From NCBI GenBank assembly GCA_036365455.1, contig JAWQUS010000001.1, positions 20,377,001 to 20,441,000 on the forward strand: 64,000 nt of DNA, in the 5' to 3' direction. The position numbers were made by a program, and so were the translations under genes. The notes under the pieces are model-generated. The model did no database searches, had not been told where the DNA came from, and worked only from the letters and a program-made list of their open reading frames with translations. Every line of letters begins with the position of its first letter. The stretch's first letter is position 1. Shown here piece by piece: positions 1-11,326 of the stretch. The DNA is from Macrosoma leucophasiata (taxonomy: Eukaryota > Arthropoda > Insecta > Lepidoptera > Hedylidae).

Positions 1-250
1 CGGGTCGGGGACTATCAGAGATAACGGTTTAAAATCCTTTATCTCTGGTTCTATTGGGATTTTTCCATTTTCTGAAAATTTCCCAGTACCTCGGAGTTTG
101 GTAATGTGCCCGGAGATGGCAACAGGTTCGCCACCTGTTACATGGGCCAAAACGTAACCGGCGAATCGTGGGTGTTTGCATGTATGCTTGAATGCATGCA
201 CTTACCTCTGCCTACCCCTTTGGGGATTACAGGCGTGAAGTTACGTTACG
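1..250 (+). mobile_element. Family T SINE (tRNA-derived), 3' part, cut by window edge
   Basis: This body matches the copies at 22510 and 27866, starting just after the tRNA box B (cccgggtcgggg) and running to the shared end ggcgtgaagttacgt. The tRNA-like head lies outside the window. The element is non-coding and depends on a LINE for movement. Family membership is clear from at least four other copies here; the exact 3' end is approximate. Confidence 0.8.
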
Positions 251-254
251 TAGA

Positions 255-360
255 AATTAAAGATAAAACGGAAGGAAAAATTTGACTTCGGGCAGGAACA
301 GCTACCGAAGTCGCTTAGTACTTCTAGCACTTATCCTAAGGTCGCAGGTTCAATTGCGAA
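255..360 (-). mobile_element. Family F SINE-like fragment
   Basis: On the minus strand this reads as the 3' part of the family F tRNA-like unit: a degenerate box-B region, then the gaagtcaaatttttcc tail, matching 59795 and 62637. It follows a family T element directly. Degenerate, no insertion duplication seen. Confidence 0.5.
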
Positions 361-769
361 AAGTAAATATTACAATTAGCATGCTTGTTTGCGACATTTA
401 GTACTTGTAAAGGCATATTCCAATCAAATATTGAAAAAATCAAAAAATTGCTTATACGCCCGTATTCCTGTAAATAGATATTCATGCACGTAAAGTAGGC
501 AATTAGGTTATTTTGAATCCCTTTAAATTGGGAGCGAGTCCTTCATTAACCATATTTGCGAAGCCCCAACTCTCCATATTGAATAATACTCAATTTGGGT
601 AGATTCTCAAACTGAGGATTGATCCTGGTATGTCAAATCTAATATTAATCTATACTTATAATAAATCTGTAGAAGTACTCGTATAAATTCTGTACATTAA
701 AAATATTGAAAAAATAAATACCAGGGGATGTTATTAGATCGATACCGAACACAAATACGTGATTAGAAA
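361..769. other. No recognised feature
   Basis: AT-rich sequence without a supported gene or repeat. I see no open frame above background. Confidence 0.5.
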
Positions 770-811
770 ATTTTTTGTCTGTCTGTCTGTCTGCCTGTCT
801 TTCTGTCTGAC

Positions 812-843
<32 letters not shown>

Positions 844-1242
844 GGTCTGTCTGTCTGTCTGTCTGTCTGTTTGTTCAAGCATCACATAAAAACTACCGGT
901 CCGATTACAATGAAACTTGGTATGATTATACTTTAACCTTTGGCGCACAACACTGGGTACTTCTTATCCCGGAAAAATGTCTGTTTTTCTGTGTGTTTGT
1001 GCACGCTAATATCCGAAACGGCTCCTTCGATTTGCGGTTTCCACTAATATATTGTGGCAAGTTTCACTTAAGATTTATTGTTTGTTTCATGTGAATCGGT
1101 TCTGAAATAAAAAAGTTATGTCAATTTTAAGAATCGTATCGAATATTTTTAAGCTATTCTGTATCTTAGTTCTATCTTTTCGGGATTTTCGTACCTAATA
1201 AGGTAACAACGGACCCTGCGGATAACTAATCCTCCGCTGTTT

Positions 1243-1273
<31 letters not shown>

Positions 1274-1275
1274 AC
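770..1275. repeat. (CTGT)n microsatellites flanking a degenerate repeat
   Basis: Dense CTGT/CTGC/CGGT tetranucleotide repeats run from about 775 to 872, and a second short CTGT/CCGT tract lies at about 1238-1272. The stretch between (aaaactaccggtccgattac...) looks like a worn lepidopteran interspersed repeat. Open frames on both strands here are products of the tetranucleotide repeat and are not genes. Confidence 0.75.
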
Positions 1276-1427
1276 CAGGCTGTATCTCATAAATAGTGAT
1301 AGCTAGAAAGGTAACATTTTCACAAATTATGTATTTCTGTTACCGCTATAATGTAGACGCTTAAAAATTTCACAGAATTTTTAGGTCTTAAATTGTATTG
1401 TAGCCTCCATAATAAATCTATATACAT

Positions 1428-2003
1428 ACATACTACATACAAATAAATAAAACTGGAGTGTCTGTTTGTAATATTATAATAACCGCTTTTTACTAAACGC
1501 ATATGTATGTATACACGGTACATATACCAAAGAACATTTTTTACAATTTTTGTCTGTCTGTCTGTTTGGCGGGGCTAATCTTGGGAACGGCTTGACCGAT
1601 TTTGACGGGACTTTCACTGGCAGATAGCTGATGTGGTAAGGAGTAACTTAGGCTTCTTTTATCTTCATACAACTATACACACATGCATACCTACATACAA
1701 ATAAGTAGAATTGGAGTGTATCCGACTTTGACGGGTCTTTCACTGGCAGATAGCTGATGTGATAAGGAGTAACTTAGGCTACTTTTATCTCCATACAACC
1801 ATACATACATACATACCTACATACATACAAATAAACAGAATTTGAGTGTCTCCGATTTTGACGGGACTTTCACTGGCAGATAGCTGATGTAATAAGGAGT
1901 AACTTATGCTACTTTTATACCAGCTGCGCTCACGACTTCGTCCGGGTAGATACTGAACAATCATATTTTTTCTCACGTAGACGAAGTCGCGGGCACAGCT
2001 AGT
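1428..2003 (+). repeat. Interspersed repeat with internal tandem expansion and terminal hairpin
   Basis: Same family as 25149-25462, beginning near acaaataaataaaactgg. The internal piece starting ga(t/c)tttgacggg is present three times, at 1598, 1724 and 1854 (periods 126 and 130), but once in the 25-kb copy. The last ~85 bases (1919-2003) form an imperfect inverted repeat: agctgcgctcacgacttcgt pairs with acgaagtcgcgggcacagct. A CTGT tract lies inside. Non-coding, mechanism of movement unknown. Confidence 0.75.
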
Positions 2004-2548
2004 ACAAAATAAACAAAAAATATATTTTATAATGGACATCTATAAGGACACTTGTTCATTGTCAAGTTACAAGATGCCTGTAATAAATGACAGTAATCAT
2101 TCAATAGGTTTTAATAATAACAAATTAAAAATAATATTTAACGGACAAATAATATAATTTTTCAATTCTTATATGAAAGAAAAGGAAATCTTTTCCCATT
2201 TATTTCATATAAAAATTGCAATTCGTTAATCATAGCCATTCATTTAGGTCCAAATGCTTAACAGTAGTGCCTCTACTATAATTAAAATATTTGGATGTCT
2301 TGGTTGAGTTTTGCCAGCAAGAACAAAAAAAACAAACTTCACCTCCTCCTCCAAACCTCCGACACGGTAGCTAGAAAGCGATCAAAACGCCAGATAACTG
2401 AGGAAGTGTTTGTGCCAACCTTCAAATATAATTTCCAAAATACGTTAAGTTGGCGAATTTCTAATAAAAAGAGATAAAATGCGTTACCATCCCGAGCGAT
2501 TTATTTTACATCTGTGGTAGTTTGCTCGAGGTCACACATTATCTAACC
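2004..2548. other. No recognised feature
   Basis: AT-rich. A 60-codon open frame at 2295-2477 is low complexity and has no recognisable domain. Confidence 0.5.
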
Positions 2549-2795
2549 CAGTGGTTCTTAACCAGTGGTCAGCGGACCACTAGTGGTCCCTGGAAGTATT
2601 TCGACCGGTCCACGAGCCACGTCAATAAATAACTGACAAGATTCCACGCAACATCACGCGTAACACGCCCGACCGACAGACTAAAGGCGCAGGACGCGCA
2701 TGTGTGCGAGAGATGCCTGCCTGCGATGCGTGTTAACAGAGTGAACTACCACTTTAGTAAAATTAACTTAGTAACTTTTTAAATAAACCGAAATA
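2549..2795 (+). mobile_element. hAT-like nonautonomous element, one end
   Basis: Begins cccagtggttcttaaccagt followed by ggaccactagtggtcc, the style of terminus and GGACCACTAGTGGTCC palindrome typical of hAT DNA transposons and their MITEs. The opposite terminus was not found; a 5S SINE tail starts at 2799. Class assigned from memory of hAT ends. Confidence 0.4.
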
Positions 2796-2798
2796 CTT

Positions 2799-3110
2799 AA
2801 TAATAATAATGGCAACCTTTGATACGTACGCTGGGCACGAGTCTCTCCCCTTTTTGGGGGGAGGTTTGGAGCTTACTCCGCCATGCTGCTTCAATGCGGT
2901 GGAGATACGGGTAAGAGGCCAACCCGCTGTCGGATGTTTTCAAACCGCCCATAAGGCCTCCGACAAGATTTAACGACCGCTATCTATCTCCAAAGAACGG
3001 AAACATTTTTAATTTGCCACTAGCGGTCACCCATCACACACCCGATCGCGTCCGTAGTGCTTAACCGAGTATATCACTTATGATCTACCCCAACCGCGAG
3101 GCCATGCGCG
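2799..3110 (-). mobile_element. 5S-rRNA-derived SINE
   Basis: In sense (minus) it starts near gcgcatggcc, carries ggttaagca and gggtgaccgc, which resemble the 3' half of 5S rRNA including its C-box, then a body with gggcggtttgaaaac, and ends ttgccattattatta. Compared with 30609-30963 it is mutated (degraded 5S head) and slightly shortened. Confidence 0.75.
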
Positions 3111-4149
3111 ATACATTAAATATATACTTACATCTGAAAAATGTACTTACTTTTTTTAATGTCTTATATCCAAAATTAAAGGTCATATTCATTCTTATTA
3201 AATGTATTTCTAAAGAAAATATGTACCGCAACCCAAGTAGCATCGCGATATGAAATACATTGAAACTTACATTAACACATTGACAACAATAAAAATTAGA
3301 AGTGAAAATATTGAAAAAACCTTATATTCATACTTATACATGTATGTACCATCCTTCTCAGTCGCCCTTTTGTTAATTACGTAACATACCTATGTTCCTA
3401 ATTGTTACTCACTTCTAGTGTGTAGCCTACATATGATGGGCCTCGTCTCCTTGCTCTTCATTCGACGCCTTGGCAAAATTGTATATCTTTTGTCTCCGTT
3501 TGCTATCCGCCATATTTAATGTAATTTTATGTTTATTGCATTAATATAATAATATTATTAATTTTTTTCTCCTCATATCAATCATTTACTTGCACTGAAA
3601 TAAACATTCATATTATTTATAAACTACAGCAACAATCATTTAATATTATATCCACTATGTTCTTAAATATTGATGATAAAAAATACACAAGTACCTACCT
3701 TACCGATTTCTTAATTGGTTTAAGATAATAAGTTGTTACAATTGTCACGTCTAATAAAGTTCTACACAACTGTTTGTATATTTTTGAAATGATGACTTGT
3801 ATACTGATTCGAATTAAAATGTTACAATCGTACATAATAATATGAATTCCGTTCGATCGCTATCGATCACCGTTATCGGGCCTCCTGCTCAGCTGTAGCC
3901 ACTTTATCGACGTACTCGACTATGACGTCACTTGTCGTTTTATCGAGCCTCCCACTCTTATCATTGTACCGACGCACCACGCTATGTCGTCATGAATTTA
4001 ATATTTATTATTATTATACTCGGTACGTTATGATATGTATAATAATATGTTTACTATATTTTAACATTATCGGTATATATACGTAATATAAGTATATTAT
4101 GTAAAAGATATTCATTGTAAACATTTATTTTTATGTATGGTATAATAAG
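3111..4149. other. AT-rich DNA, no recognised gene
   Basis: Very AT-rich with a more GC-rich patch at about 3850-3995 (gatcgctatcgatcaccgtt...). That patch may be part of the LINE whose 3' end begins at 4150, but the other copy starts only at the 4150 equivalent, so this is unproven. Confidence 0.4.
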
Positions 4150-4527
4150 AATATATGTATAATTATCGTAAATATGCTATATTATTTGTCCTGACAAAAT
4201 ATGTAAGTATATATTGTTAACCATTGTTATTTAATTTGTTTAAATATTAATTTTATTAATTTGTTTGATCTGCTTGACATCCGTGAAACACCAGGGTCCC
4301 AGATGAAAATCAGCGTCAAGTCGATTGATGTGATCGACTTGACATGAAGCTGATCTGGGCTCCCATTTGGACCAGCCGTGAGACTTAATCTCTTTGTTTT
4401 TCTTTTTTAATTGTTATTGTTTTTGCTTTTTTTGTTTAATTGTACCTGTGTATCAATCGTCTGGCAATATGTATCGTCATGTCTCTGTGCTGTCCAAATA
4501 AATGTTTTCTTTTCTTTTCTTTTTTTA
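4150..4527 (+). mobile_element. LINE 3' end with (TTTTC)n tail
   Basis: About 370 bases match 33961-34316 closely: tatgtataattatcgtaaat, then ccgtgaaacaccagggtccc, then ctgtccaaataaatgttttc and a pyrimidine tail. Two copies of similar length ending in a simple repeat suggest a 5'-truncated non-LTR element. No ORF remains. This copy carries a ~17-base insertion near 4232. Confidence 0.65.
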
Positions 4528-4640
4528 CATTGTTTTCAATCCGAAGAAAACAGGTGTAGCAGTATTGACTTGCTACCATTACGTAACCAATCCACTTTAC
4601 TAAGAAAATTTAAGCTCGTGCTATTATTAATTTTCTAGAA

Positions 4641-4930
4641 TTTTTTTTTATGTAATAAAAGTGGCAATCAAGCATGCAGTTCACATTGATGTTAAGTGAT
4701 GTCTGCAGCCTATAGACACCCACACAAAGACCAAGATCAAAATGCAGATGCGTTACCACTCCTGAGGCCTAAGGTGTTACGCCTCTGTACCGGAAATTAT
4801 AGAGCCGTACATTACCACCTGACCGGAACACGATAGTGCTGAACATTACCGTAAAGCGACAAGTATATTAGGTAATGCTGTGGTGCCTACGCCCGCGGAT
4901 TCCGTCACTGGAGCTCTACCACCAGTGAAC
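4641..4930 (-). mobile_element. Family A SINE, array unit 1
   Basis: Full-length in outline: A-tail complement (ttttttttatgtaataaaa), shared core, and end ctctaccaccagtgaac. Non-coding. Duplicated with its flank. Confidence 0.85.
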
Positions 4931-5367
4931 TAACATTAATACATTGTTTTCGATTCAAAGACGACAGGTGTAGCAGTATTGACTTGCTACCATTACGTAA
5001 CCAATCCACTTTCCTAAGAAAACTTAAGCTCGTGCTAAAAAAGTGCGCCACAAATAGTGAAAATATCAACTCAATCCCACGAACATCCACACTTCGTTCC
5101 GCATTAAGCCGAGATGCTTCTGTCCCATTAACTTCGAAGCGGCCACGTTTCGTTGGCTTTTTATACCCTGCGTCTTGCTATCGTATCGTATCTGTGTTAT
5201 TGAGTTTATTGCGAGAAACGAATACTTTCAATTGCGCCGACTTTTTTGTTAAATATATAGGAAAGTTATTTGATGAGGAAAATGAACAAAGTTATTAGAG
5301 CGGTTGTAACATTCTCTTTGTTACAACGTGAAATTTGATGATATTAGATATTATTAATTTTCTAGAA

Positions 5368-5656
5368 TTTTTTTTTATGTAATAAAAGTGGCAATCAAGC
5401 ATGCAGTTCACATTGATGTTAAGTGATGTCTGCAGCCTATAGACACCCACACAAAGACCAAGGTCAAAATGCAGATGCGTTACCACTCCTGAGGCCTAAG
5501 GTGTTATGCCTCTGTACCGGAAATTATAGAGCCGTACATTACCACCTGACCGGAACACGATAGTGCTGAACACTACCGTAAAGCGACAAGTGTATTAGGT
5601 AATGCTGTGGTGCCTACGCCCGCGGATTCCGTCTCTGGAGCTCTACCACCAGTGAA
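5368..5656 (-). mobile_element. Family A SINE, array unit 2
   Basis: Near-identical to the copy 727 bases upstream, differing at a few sites (for example ccgtctctgg for ccgtcactgg). Confidence 0.85.
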
Positions 5657-6094
5657 CTTACATTAATACATTGTTTTCGATCCAAAGACAACAGGTGTAG
5701 CAGTATTGACTTGCTACCATTACGTAACCAATCCACTTTCCTAAGAAAACTTAATCTCGTGCTAAAAAAGTGCGCCACTAATAGTGAGAACATCAACTCA
5801 ATCCCATGAACATCCACACTTCGTTCCGCATTAAGCCGAGATGCTTCTGTCCCATTAACTTCGAAGCGGCCACGTTTCGTTGGCTTTTTATACCCTGCGT
5901 CTTGCTATCGTATCGTATCTGTGTTATTGAGTTTATTGCGAGAAACGAATATTTTCAATTGCCCCGATTTTTTTTGTTAAATGTATAGGAAAGTTATTTG
6001 ATGAAGAAAATGAACAAAGTTATTAGAGCGGTTATAAAATTCTCTTTGTTACTACGTGAAATTTGATGATATTAGATATTATTAATTTTCTAGA

Positions 6095-6350
6095 ATTTTT
6101 TTTTATGTAATAAAAGTGGCAATCAAGCATGCAGTTCACATTGATGTTAAGTGATGTCTGCAGCCTATAGACACCCACACAAAGACCAAGGTCAAAATTA
6201 AGATGCGTTACCACTCCTGAGGCCTAAGGTGTTATGCCTCTGTGCCGGAAATTCCAGAGCCATACATTACCACCTGTCTGGAACACGATAGTGCTGAACA
6301 CTACCATTTAGCGGCATGTATATTAGGTAATGCGGCAAGTATATTAGATA
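6095..6350 (-). mobile_element. Family A SINE, array unit 3, truncated
   Basis: Matches units 1 and 2 up to the aagtatattag part, then breaks off. It lacks the accaccagt end. Confidence 0.8.
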
Positions 6351-6366
6351 ATTAATTTCCCTTGTT

Positions 6367-6762
6367 TTTCTTATATTTTTTATGTAAGGAAGGTGGCAAT
6401 CAAGCAAATATGTAGTGGAAGGAACGGAACCATACATTTTTGTGGTTCACGCGAAAGACAAATAATAACTGAAAGAATTGCTGGTGGTAGAGCTCCAGTG
6501 ATGGAGCTCGCGGGCGTAAGCACCACCGCTTTACCTTATTTACTTGCCGCTAAACAGTAGTATTCAGCACTATCGTGTTCCGGTCAGGTGGTAATGTACG
6601 GCCCTGTGATTACCGGCACAGAGGCATAACACCTTAGGCCTCAGTGGTAACGCATCTGCATTTTGACCTTGGTATTTATGTGGGTGTCTATAGGCTGCAG
6701 TCATCACTTAACATCAATGTGAACAGCTTACTTGTTTGCCACTTCTATAACATACAAAAAAT
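6367..6762. mobile_element. Family A: short minus fragment (6367-6410) then full plus copy (6480-6762)
   Basis: The 44-base fragment ttttttatgtaaggaaggtg is the 3' end of a minus copy. The following plus copy starts gctggtggtagagctccagt and ends acttgtttgccacttctata. The two face each other tail-outward. Confidence 0.8.
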
Positions 6763-7385
6763 AACTGTATAATTTGATTAATGTAATTATAGTCTTACGA
6801 ATAGATAACTATATATGAATTGCAAAGTAATAAGCGCTCAATTATGGTAAGCTACTATATATATATTGATTTACTGGTTAGGTCTTGGTACGGGTTCGAG
6901 AAATTCATCCAAACGTGAAGTGTATTCGCTTACTAAACCACTAACACAATGTATTAGCATCTTGTTTGAAGGTCGATAGAAATCTAATTATATTATACTA
7001 GCTATCTCGGTGAACTTGGTATCTCCTTAGCGGAAGAAAAAAACTACGACGTGTTTTCAGACCTACCGAATATACAAAAAAAGGCATAAAAATCTTTATA
7101 AACTTAAAAACACAGAAATGAGAATTTTATAGATGTTTTAGATATTTGTTATTTTATTTTTATGGTCATTCGTTATTTTTTTTTTAAGAATACATTTGTT
7201 TTTTTTCCTATTTTCAAATATTTGTACCAATGCTGCACCTACTTTCGTTGTTATTTTAACTACCCAAAGGTTGACTGGTAGAAAATTACTAGTGGCGTTA
7301 AGTCCGCCTTATGTATATTTTTTGTGCATACAAGATTAAGTTTCAATGTACTTAATAATAAGGAAAAAATGGAAAAATTGGTCAC
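6763..7385. other. Mostly unassigned; CR1 3'UTR scrap at 7250-7345
   Basis: Plus-strand bases around 7255-7345 (tacccaaaggttgactggta ... aagtccgccttatgta) resemble the 3'UTR of the CR1 at 48705. The rest shows no supported feature. Confidence 0.45.
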
Positions 7386-7394
7386 GGCGACAAT

Positions 7395-7735
7395 TTTTTA
7401 TTAACAAATGGAAGTGGCAAACATGCATGCCGTTCACATTGATGTTAAGTGATAACTGCAGCCTATAATAATGGCAACCCACTATTATAGGCTGCAGTTA
7501 TACGTCCCACTGCTGGGCCCGAGTCTCTCCCCTTTTTGTGTGGAGGCCTGGAGCACCCTATAGTATAAATAAAAAATAAATGCACATGCGTTACCACTAC
7601 TGAGGCTTAAGGTGTTATACCTCTGTGCCGGAAATTACAGGGCCGTTTGTTACCATCTGACCGGAACACGATAGTGCTGAACACTACCATTTAGCGGCAA
7701 GTATATCAGGTAATGCGGTGGTGCCTACGCCTCAA
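7395..7735 (-). mobile_element. Family A SINE interrupted by a 5S SINE tail
   Basis: Minus copy running from aaatggaagtggcaaacatg to gtggtgcctacgcc. It is split at the tgcagcctat site by 7468-7566, which holds the tail of a 5S SINE (ttgcc..tgctgggcccgagtctctcc). Bases 7452-7499 form a hairpin because ataactgcagcctata recurs inverted. The 5' end of the SINE is missing. Confidence 0.7.
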
Positions 7736-7737
7736 CC

Positions 7738-7955
7738 AAAAAATTACAACGGATACTAGCCAACTGCGCGGGAGATATTAATGTGCATAAGTGTATGCGC
7801 AGACACATGTGCACTCTCTATTACTTCACTATAAAGGATGGCAATCCGACACGACTGGAGAGAGATTGGGCGCAGGACCGACGGCTTCGCATGCTCTCCG
7901 AGGCACGTAAAGCGTTCAATGTAGATTCGTTGCCACTCCAGAGGCGTAAGGTATT
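7738..7955 (+). repeat. Lepidopteran interspersed repeat fragments
   Basis: The text aattacaacggatactagcc ... atggcaatccgacacgactg ... ggaccgacggctt follows a phrase order I know from moth intergenic repeats. It ends with a scrap of family A (gttgccactcc). The open frames on both strands are incidental. Confidence 0.45.
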
Positions 7956-8795
7956 ATTTATAGTTTCTTCTAGCGGTTTATTCCATCCGACTGTGACATG
8001 TACATAACGTGACAATACGTCCCGTTTTGAACGGGACAGTCCCAATTTCATGCAGCCCGTCCCGGTGTCCCAGAAAAACTTTTGAGAAGCGATAATGTTC
8101 CGTTAACGGTAATCTTAGAAAAAATATATAGAAAACTAGCGCACCGTCCTAAAATTGTCCTGTAAGCGTCAATCTGAAATTTTAATATTTTTTTAATTAT
8201 TTATAATTAACTCAAAAGCAATCGATAGCGATACCTGAGATACTTAAGACCATACTTAAAGAAGGGCGTTATAGCTGCGCGTTCGTTAGTCGCCTCTTCC
8301 GCCCTAGTTCCTTGAAGGTTCATTTTGAGGATTTCCCGTTTTGAGTGACGATAAAAATGGTCACGTTACATATATATATTCTTGGCATTTATATCTTGTT
8401 TTGCTAGATTTTAGCTAAGTGTAAAGTATAATCCCATCCTAATTATGATCCTACGTGGGCCCAGCGGTGAAGATGGATAATGGTTGTGTTATTTTAAACA
8501 TATTTTCATAAATTATACTCTGTCAGGAACAGTACGGTTGTTCTTATGTTTTATCACATTAATATTCGTTATCACGAACGTACTTTGCTTTTAAAAGCAT
8601 AACTTTATATTAACTCGGTATGAAATATTATTTCAGGGATATATTTAAATATTGTAAAGTTTGTAAGAAACTCATGTTTATGCGAAGGTTCCAGAAATAT
8701 TGAGTTCTGACTTACAAAGTGAACACGCATTCGAAGTTACAAATTCATTATTTTCTTTTTAGCGTAGCGAAAAATTTAACAGAAACAATAATTTT
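7956..8795. other. No recognised feature
   Basis: AT-rich, with no persistent open frame or repeat shared with the rest of the window. Confidence 0.5.
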
Positions 8796-9085
8796 ACTCA
8801 TTGAAATAAAACTATTTTTACGGATTTATCTCGCGTATATTGACTAAAATTATTTTTAAAATCAACCCGACGTTTCGGTCGCTTTTCGGTCCCGGGCAGA
8901 CTGAGCTGTCATTTGTCTGACAAAAGTGCACAGTTTGAAAAAATTATATTATGTAGCTACCTTCATCGATTTCATAAGCGCCTTGCGGTAGCGTTCAGGA
9001 TTAACGCAAAAATTACATATTTATGGTATCTTGAGGTCTTGCAGGCTGCTGCGGCTGGGATTTAATTTTGCTAAGTATAATATTA
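8796..9085 (-). mobile_element. FB foldback element, single arm
   Basis: One arm only, from ttgaaataaaactattttta through aaaatcaacccgacgtttcg to tgctgcggctgggattta and ttgctaagtat. It is homologous to the left arm of 24051-24698. The opposite arm and flanking duplication are not seen, so this is a remnant. Confidence 0.75.
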
Positions 9086-9482
9086 CTACATGAACATTAC
9101 TTCTTCACTTCAAAGTAAATGAATTAGTATTATTTTTATCAATCAATCATTTCAGCCACAATATGTCTTCTGCTAGCTTTTCCCAAACATGCTTACAATT
9201 GTGCAACTTCTATGGTGTTATGCAATAATTGCCACACTTGGCATGCGGATTGATGATCGCACTTGATAGCTTTATAGCAGGATGCTGCTGCCCGTCTTGC
9301 AGGAAGTTTATTCAGTGTATTCATTTATTTCATATAATTAGGCTCCTGGAGAGCACTTTTACATCGTTATTTTTTTTAAACTAACATAGTGTAAATAACC
9401 ACTAAAATAATCAAAAAACAAATAATAAATAAATAAAAATGTTTTAATATGGAACGAATCAATTATTTACAAATTCCTTTAA
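9086..9482. other. No recognised feature
   Basis: AT-rich and unassigned. Confidence 0.5.
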
Positions 9483-9622
9483 AACACTTTAGACCTCAGG
9501 AGTGGTAACGCATCCGCATTTTGACCTTGGTATTTGTGTGGATGTCTATAAGCTGCAGTCATAGTCTTAACATCAATGTGCACTGCATGCTTGTTTGCCA
9601 ATTCCATTACATAAAAAAAAAT
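9483..9622 (+). mobile_element. Family A SINE, 5'-truncated
   Basis: Starts within the core (tagacctcaggagtggtaac) and ends gtttgccaattccattacat plus A-tail. 5' truncation fits target-primed insertion. Confidence 0.8.
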
Positions 9623-10299
9623 ATTCCGGTATATTTATTTTATTACGGACATCGATAACAAATTCTAGATTACCTGCATTCTTCATATAACCATTAAATT
9701 AAAAAAATATTTAGTTCTCGTAATAACTCACACACATCACTATCCATCAATGTGAATTACCTACTTGTTTGCCTACATCATGACATAAGGAAGCAATAAA
9801 TATTCTGAAGTACCAAAAAGCGTTTCTTACTCGCGTAGTTCCAACAAAATCGTTTAACAAGGTGAGTGTCCGCTCTTTAGATCGAATGTCAGACAGTCGT
9901 ACACGCGTGTCTAGTCCACTTTGACTTTGATAGAGTTCGTTAATTAACACAAAGATAGATTGAACGTCCTTTGGAATTAGCACGAGTGGTTTGTGTCGAA
10001 TATCCCGATTCAATTGAGATAAGGCTTGGACTATACGTTTAGATTTTTGTTGTATCTGTACGCAACTTCACAGAATCCTGAATATTTCCTTTAATGGTAA
10101 ATGCCATCCTCCAAGTTGGTTGAATTGGATAGAAAGAATGTCGAATGAGCGAATGTGGATAGTTGCAGCGGCTCAGGAACAGCAAGACTCACCTTCCATG
10201 ACCAAATATGTCGAGTGTTGTCTGAGGGCGGGTCAAAAGTCTTAAGCATCGAAGAATATGATATATGAAGATAATGATGAATGTGGAAAAAGCACGGAA
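9623..10299. other. Unassigned, with a family A tail scrap near 9745
   Basis: A scrap of family A 3' end (catcaatgtgaattacctac, then cttgtttgcc) lies at about 9745-9780. An 88-codon minus frame at 9747-10013 has no recognisable motif and overlaps that scrap, so I do not call it a gene. Confidence 0.4.
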
Positions 10300-10385
10300 G
10301 GTATGTGTGTCAGGGTCGAGATATCTGGCGCTTCACACTCTCTGCCTACCCTTTGAGGAACTTGGCGTGAAGATACATACATACC
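10300..10385 (+). repeat. Repeat tail module shared with family T and 15735-15850
   Basis: The order ctctgcctaccctttgagga, then ggcgtgaagatacatacata, parallels the end of family T (ctctgcctaccccttcgggg, ggcgtgaagttacgta) and the complement of 15735-15850. It is probably a LINE-derived tail used by more than one family. Confidence 0.5.
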
Positions 10386-10984
10386 GTCCTAGTGTTACTA
10401 TCTTATCGTTCGTACGCAACCTTTGACATTGATGGTCTACTACCAATAAAACGTGACACATGAGTGAACAAGTTACTTCCTACACATTTTTAAAACATGA
10501 ATAGAAAAACAGTGTTGATAATCTCACATTGTTGCATCGACAAAGAGTAACGTAAAATTTGTTCAGCAAATACAATTTTTGAAGAGATTTCTCGTTACCG
10601 ACCCCAAATGCGCACCTTCACATTGTCAACCTCCAAATTGTATGAAGATTGAAAACATCCAATACCGCGGGGACCCAATATCGGAGAGAAACTCCAAATG
10701 TCTACATTCGGTGGTACGTTTATGTAAAAAAAATATACAAAACGTTTCTCCGTCGTTGTGCGTGATTGAGTAATGAATTACTTATTACTTTGGTAAGTAT
10801 ATACAGGGACAACTCATTCGGGCATGTATAAGACGGAATTTGATTATTTTCTTGTATTCCATGGCGTTCATGGTTGTCTTTTGTAAACGGATTGATGCAA
10901 AATGAAATTTGAAGATAAACCAGTAGATATTGACAATTTAAAGGATTAGAAACCTAACATACCTACATATAGTCCATATTTCCA
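10386..10984. other. No recognised feature
   Basis: A 64-codon frame at 10579-10773 has no domain or context. Otherwise unassigned. Confidence 0.5.
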
Positions 10985-10996
10985 TATAATCACCTA

Positions 10997-11307
10997 AACG
11001 TAACTTCGCGCCTGTAATCCCCGGGGTAGGCAGAGGTAAATGCATGCATTCAATCATACATGCAAACACCCACGACTCGCCGGTTACGTTTTTGGCCCAT
11101 GTAACAGGTAGCGAACCTGTTGCCATCTCTGGGCACATTACCAAACTCCGGGGTACTGGGAAACTGCCAGAAAATGGAAAAATCCCAATAGAAGCAGAGA
11201 TAAAGGATTTTAACCCGTTATCTCTGATAGTCCCCGATCCGGGAATCGAACCCAGGACCTCCAGCGCAATAGTAGTGGCCTGCTACCACTACGCTACTGA
11301 GACAGTT
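10997..11307 (-). mobile_element. Family T SINE, complete, with 12-bp target duplication
   Basis: Flanked by TATAATCACCTA at 10985-10996 and 11308-11319, which fixes both ends. The minus strand carries the tRNA-like head (box A-like tagcgtagtgg, box B-like ggttcgattcc) and the common body. The long flanking duplication shows target-primed retroposition. A 116-codon frame across it is not a gene. Confidence 0.9.
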
Positions 11308-11326
11308 TATAATCACCTAGGGTTAC

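Larger units (their letters stand above)
4528..6350 (-). repeat. Tandem array, 727-728 bp unit containing a family A SINE
   Basis: The motif tgtaataaaagtggcaatca starts at 4651, 5378 and 6106, giving periods of 727 and 728. Each unit holds a family A SINE (minus) plus about 440 bases of other DNA (acaggtgtagcagtattgac ... gaaatttgatgatattagat). The leading part-unit (4528-4623) lacks about 310 internal bases and the last unit stops inside the SINE. Shared SINE variants, such as gtctgcagcctatag and the ccgtaaagcgac of the first two units, show that the whole block was duplicated after the SINE landed. Short open frames inside are not genes. Confidence 0.9.

Noticed and set aside
759..1094. 111-codon plus frame and minus frames over the CTGT tract (QTDRQTDR)
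   Set aside because: They are translations of a tetranucleotide microsatellite.
4528..6350. CRISPR-like array
   Set aside because: Units are 727 bp with an embedded SINE, and the DNA is eukaryotic; there are no short repeats with unique spacers.
9747..10013. Possible gene (88 codons, minus)
   Set aside because: No domain, overlaps a family A tail, and no splice or promoter context.
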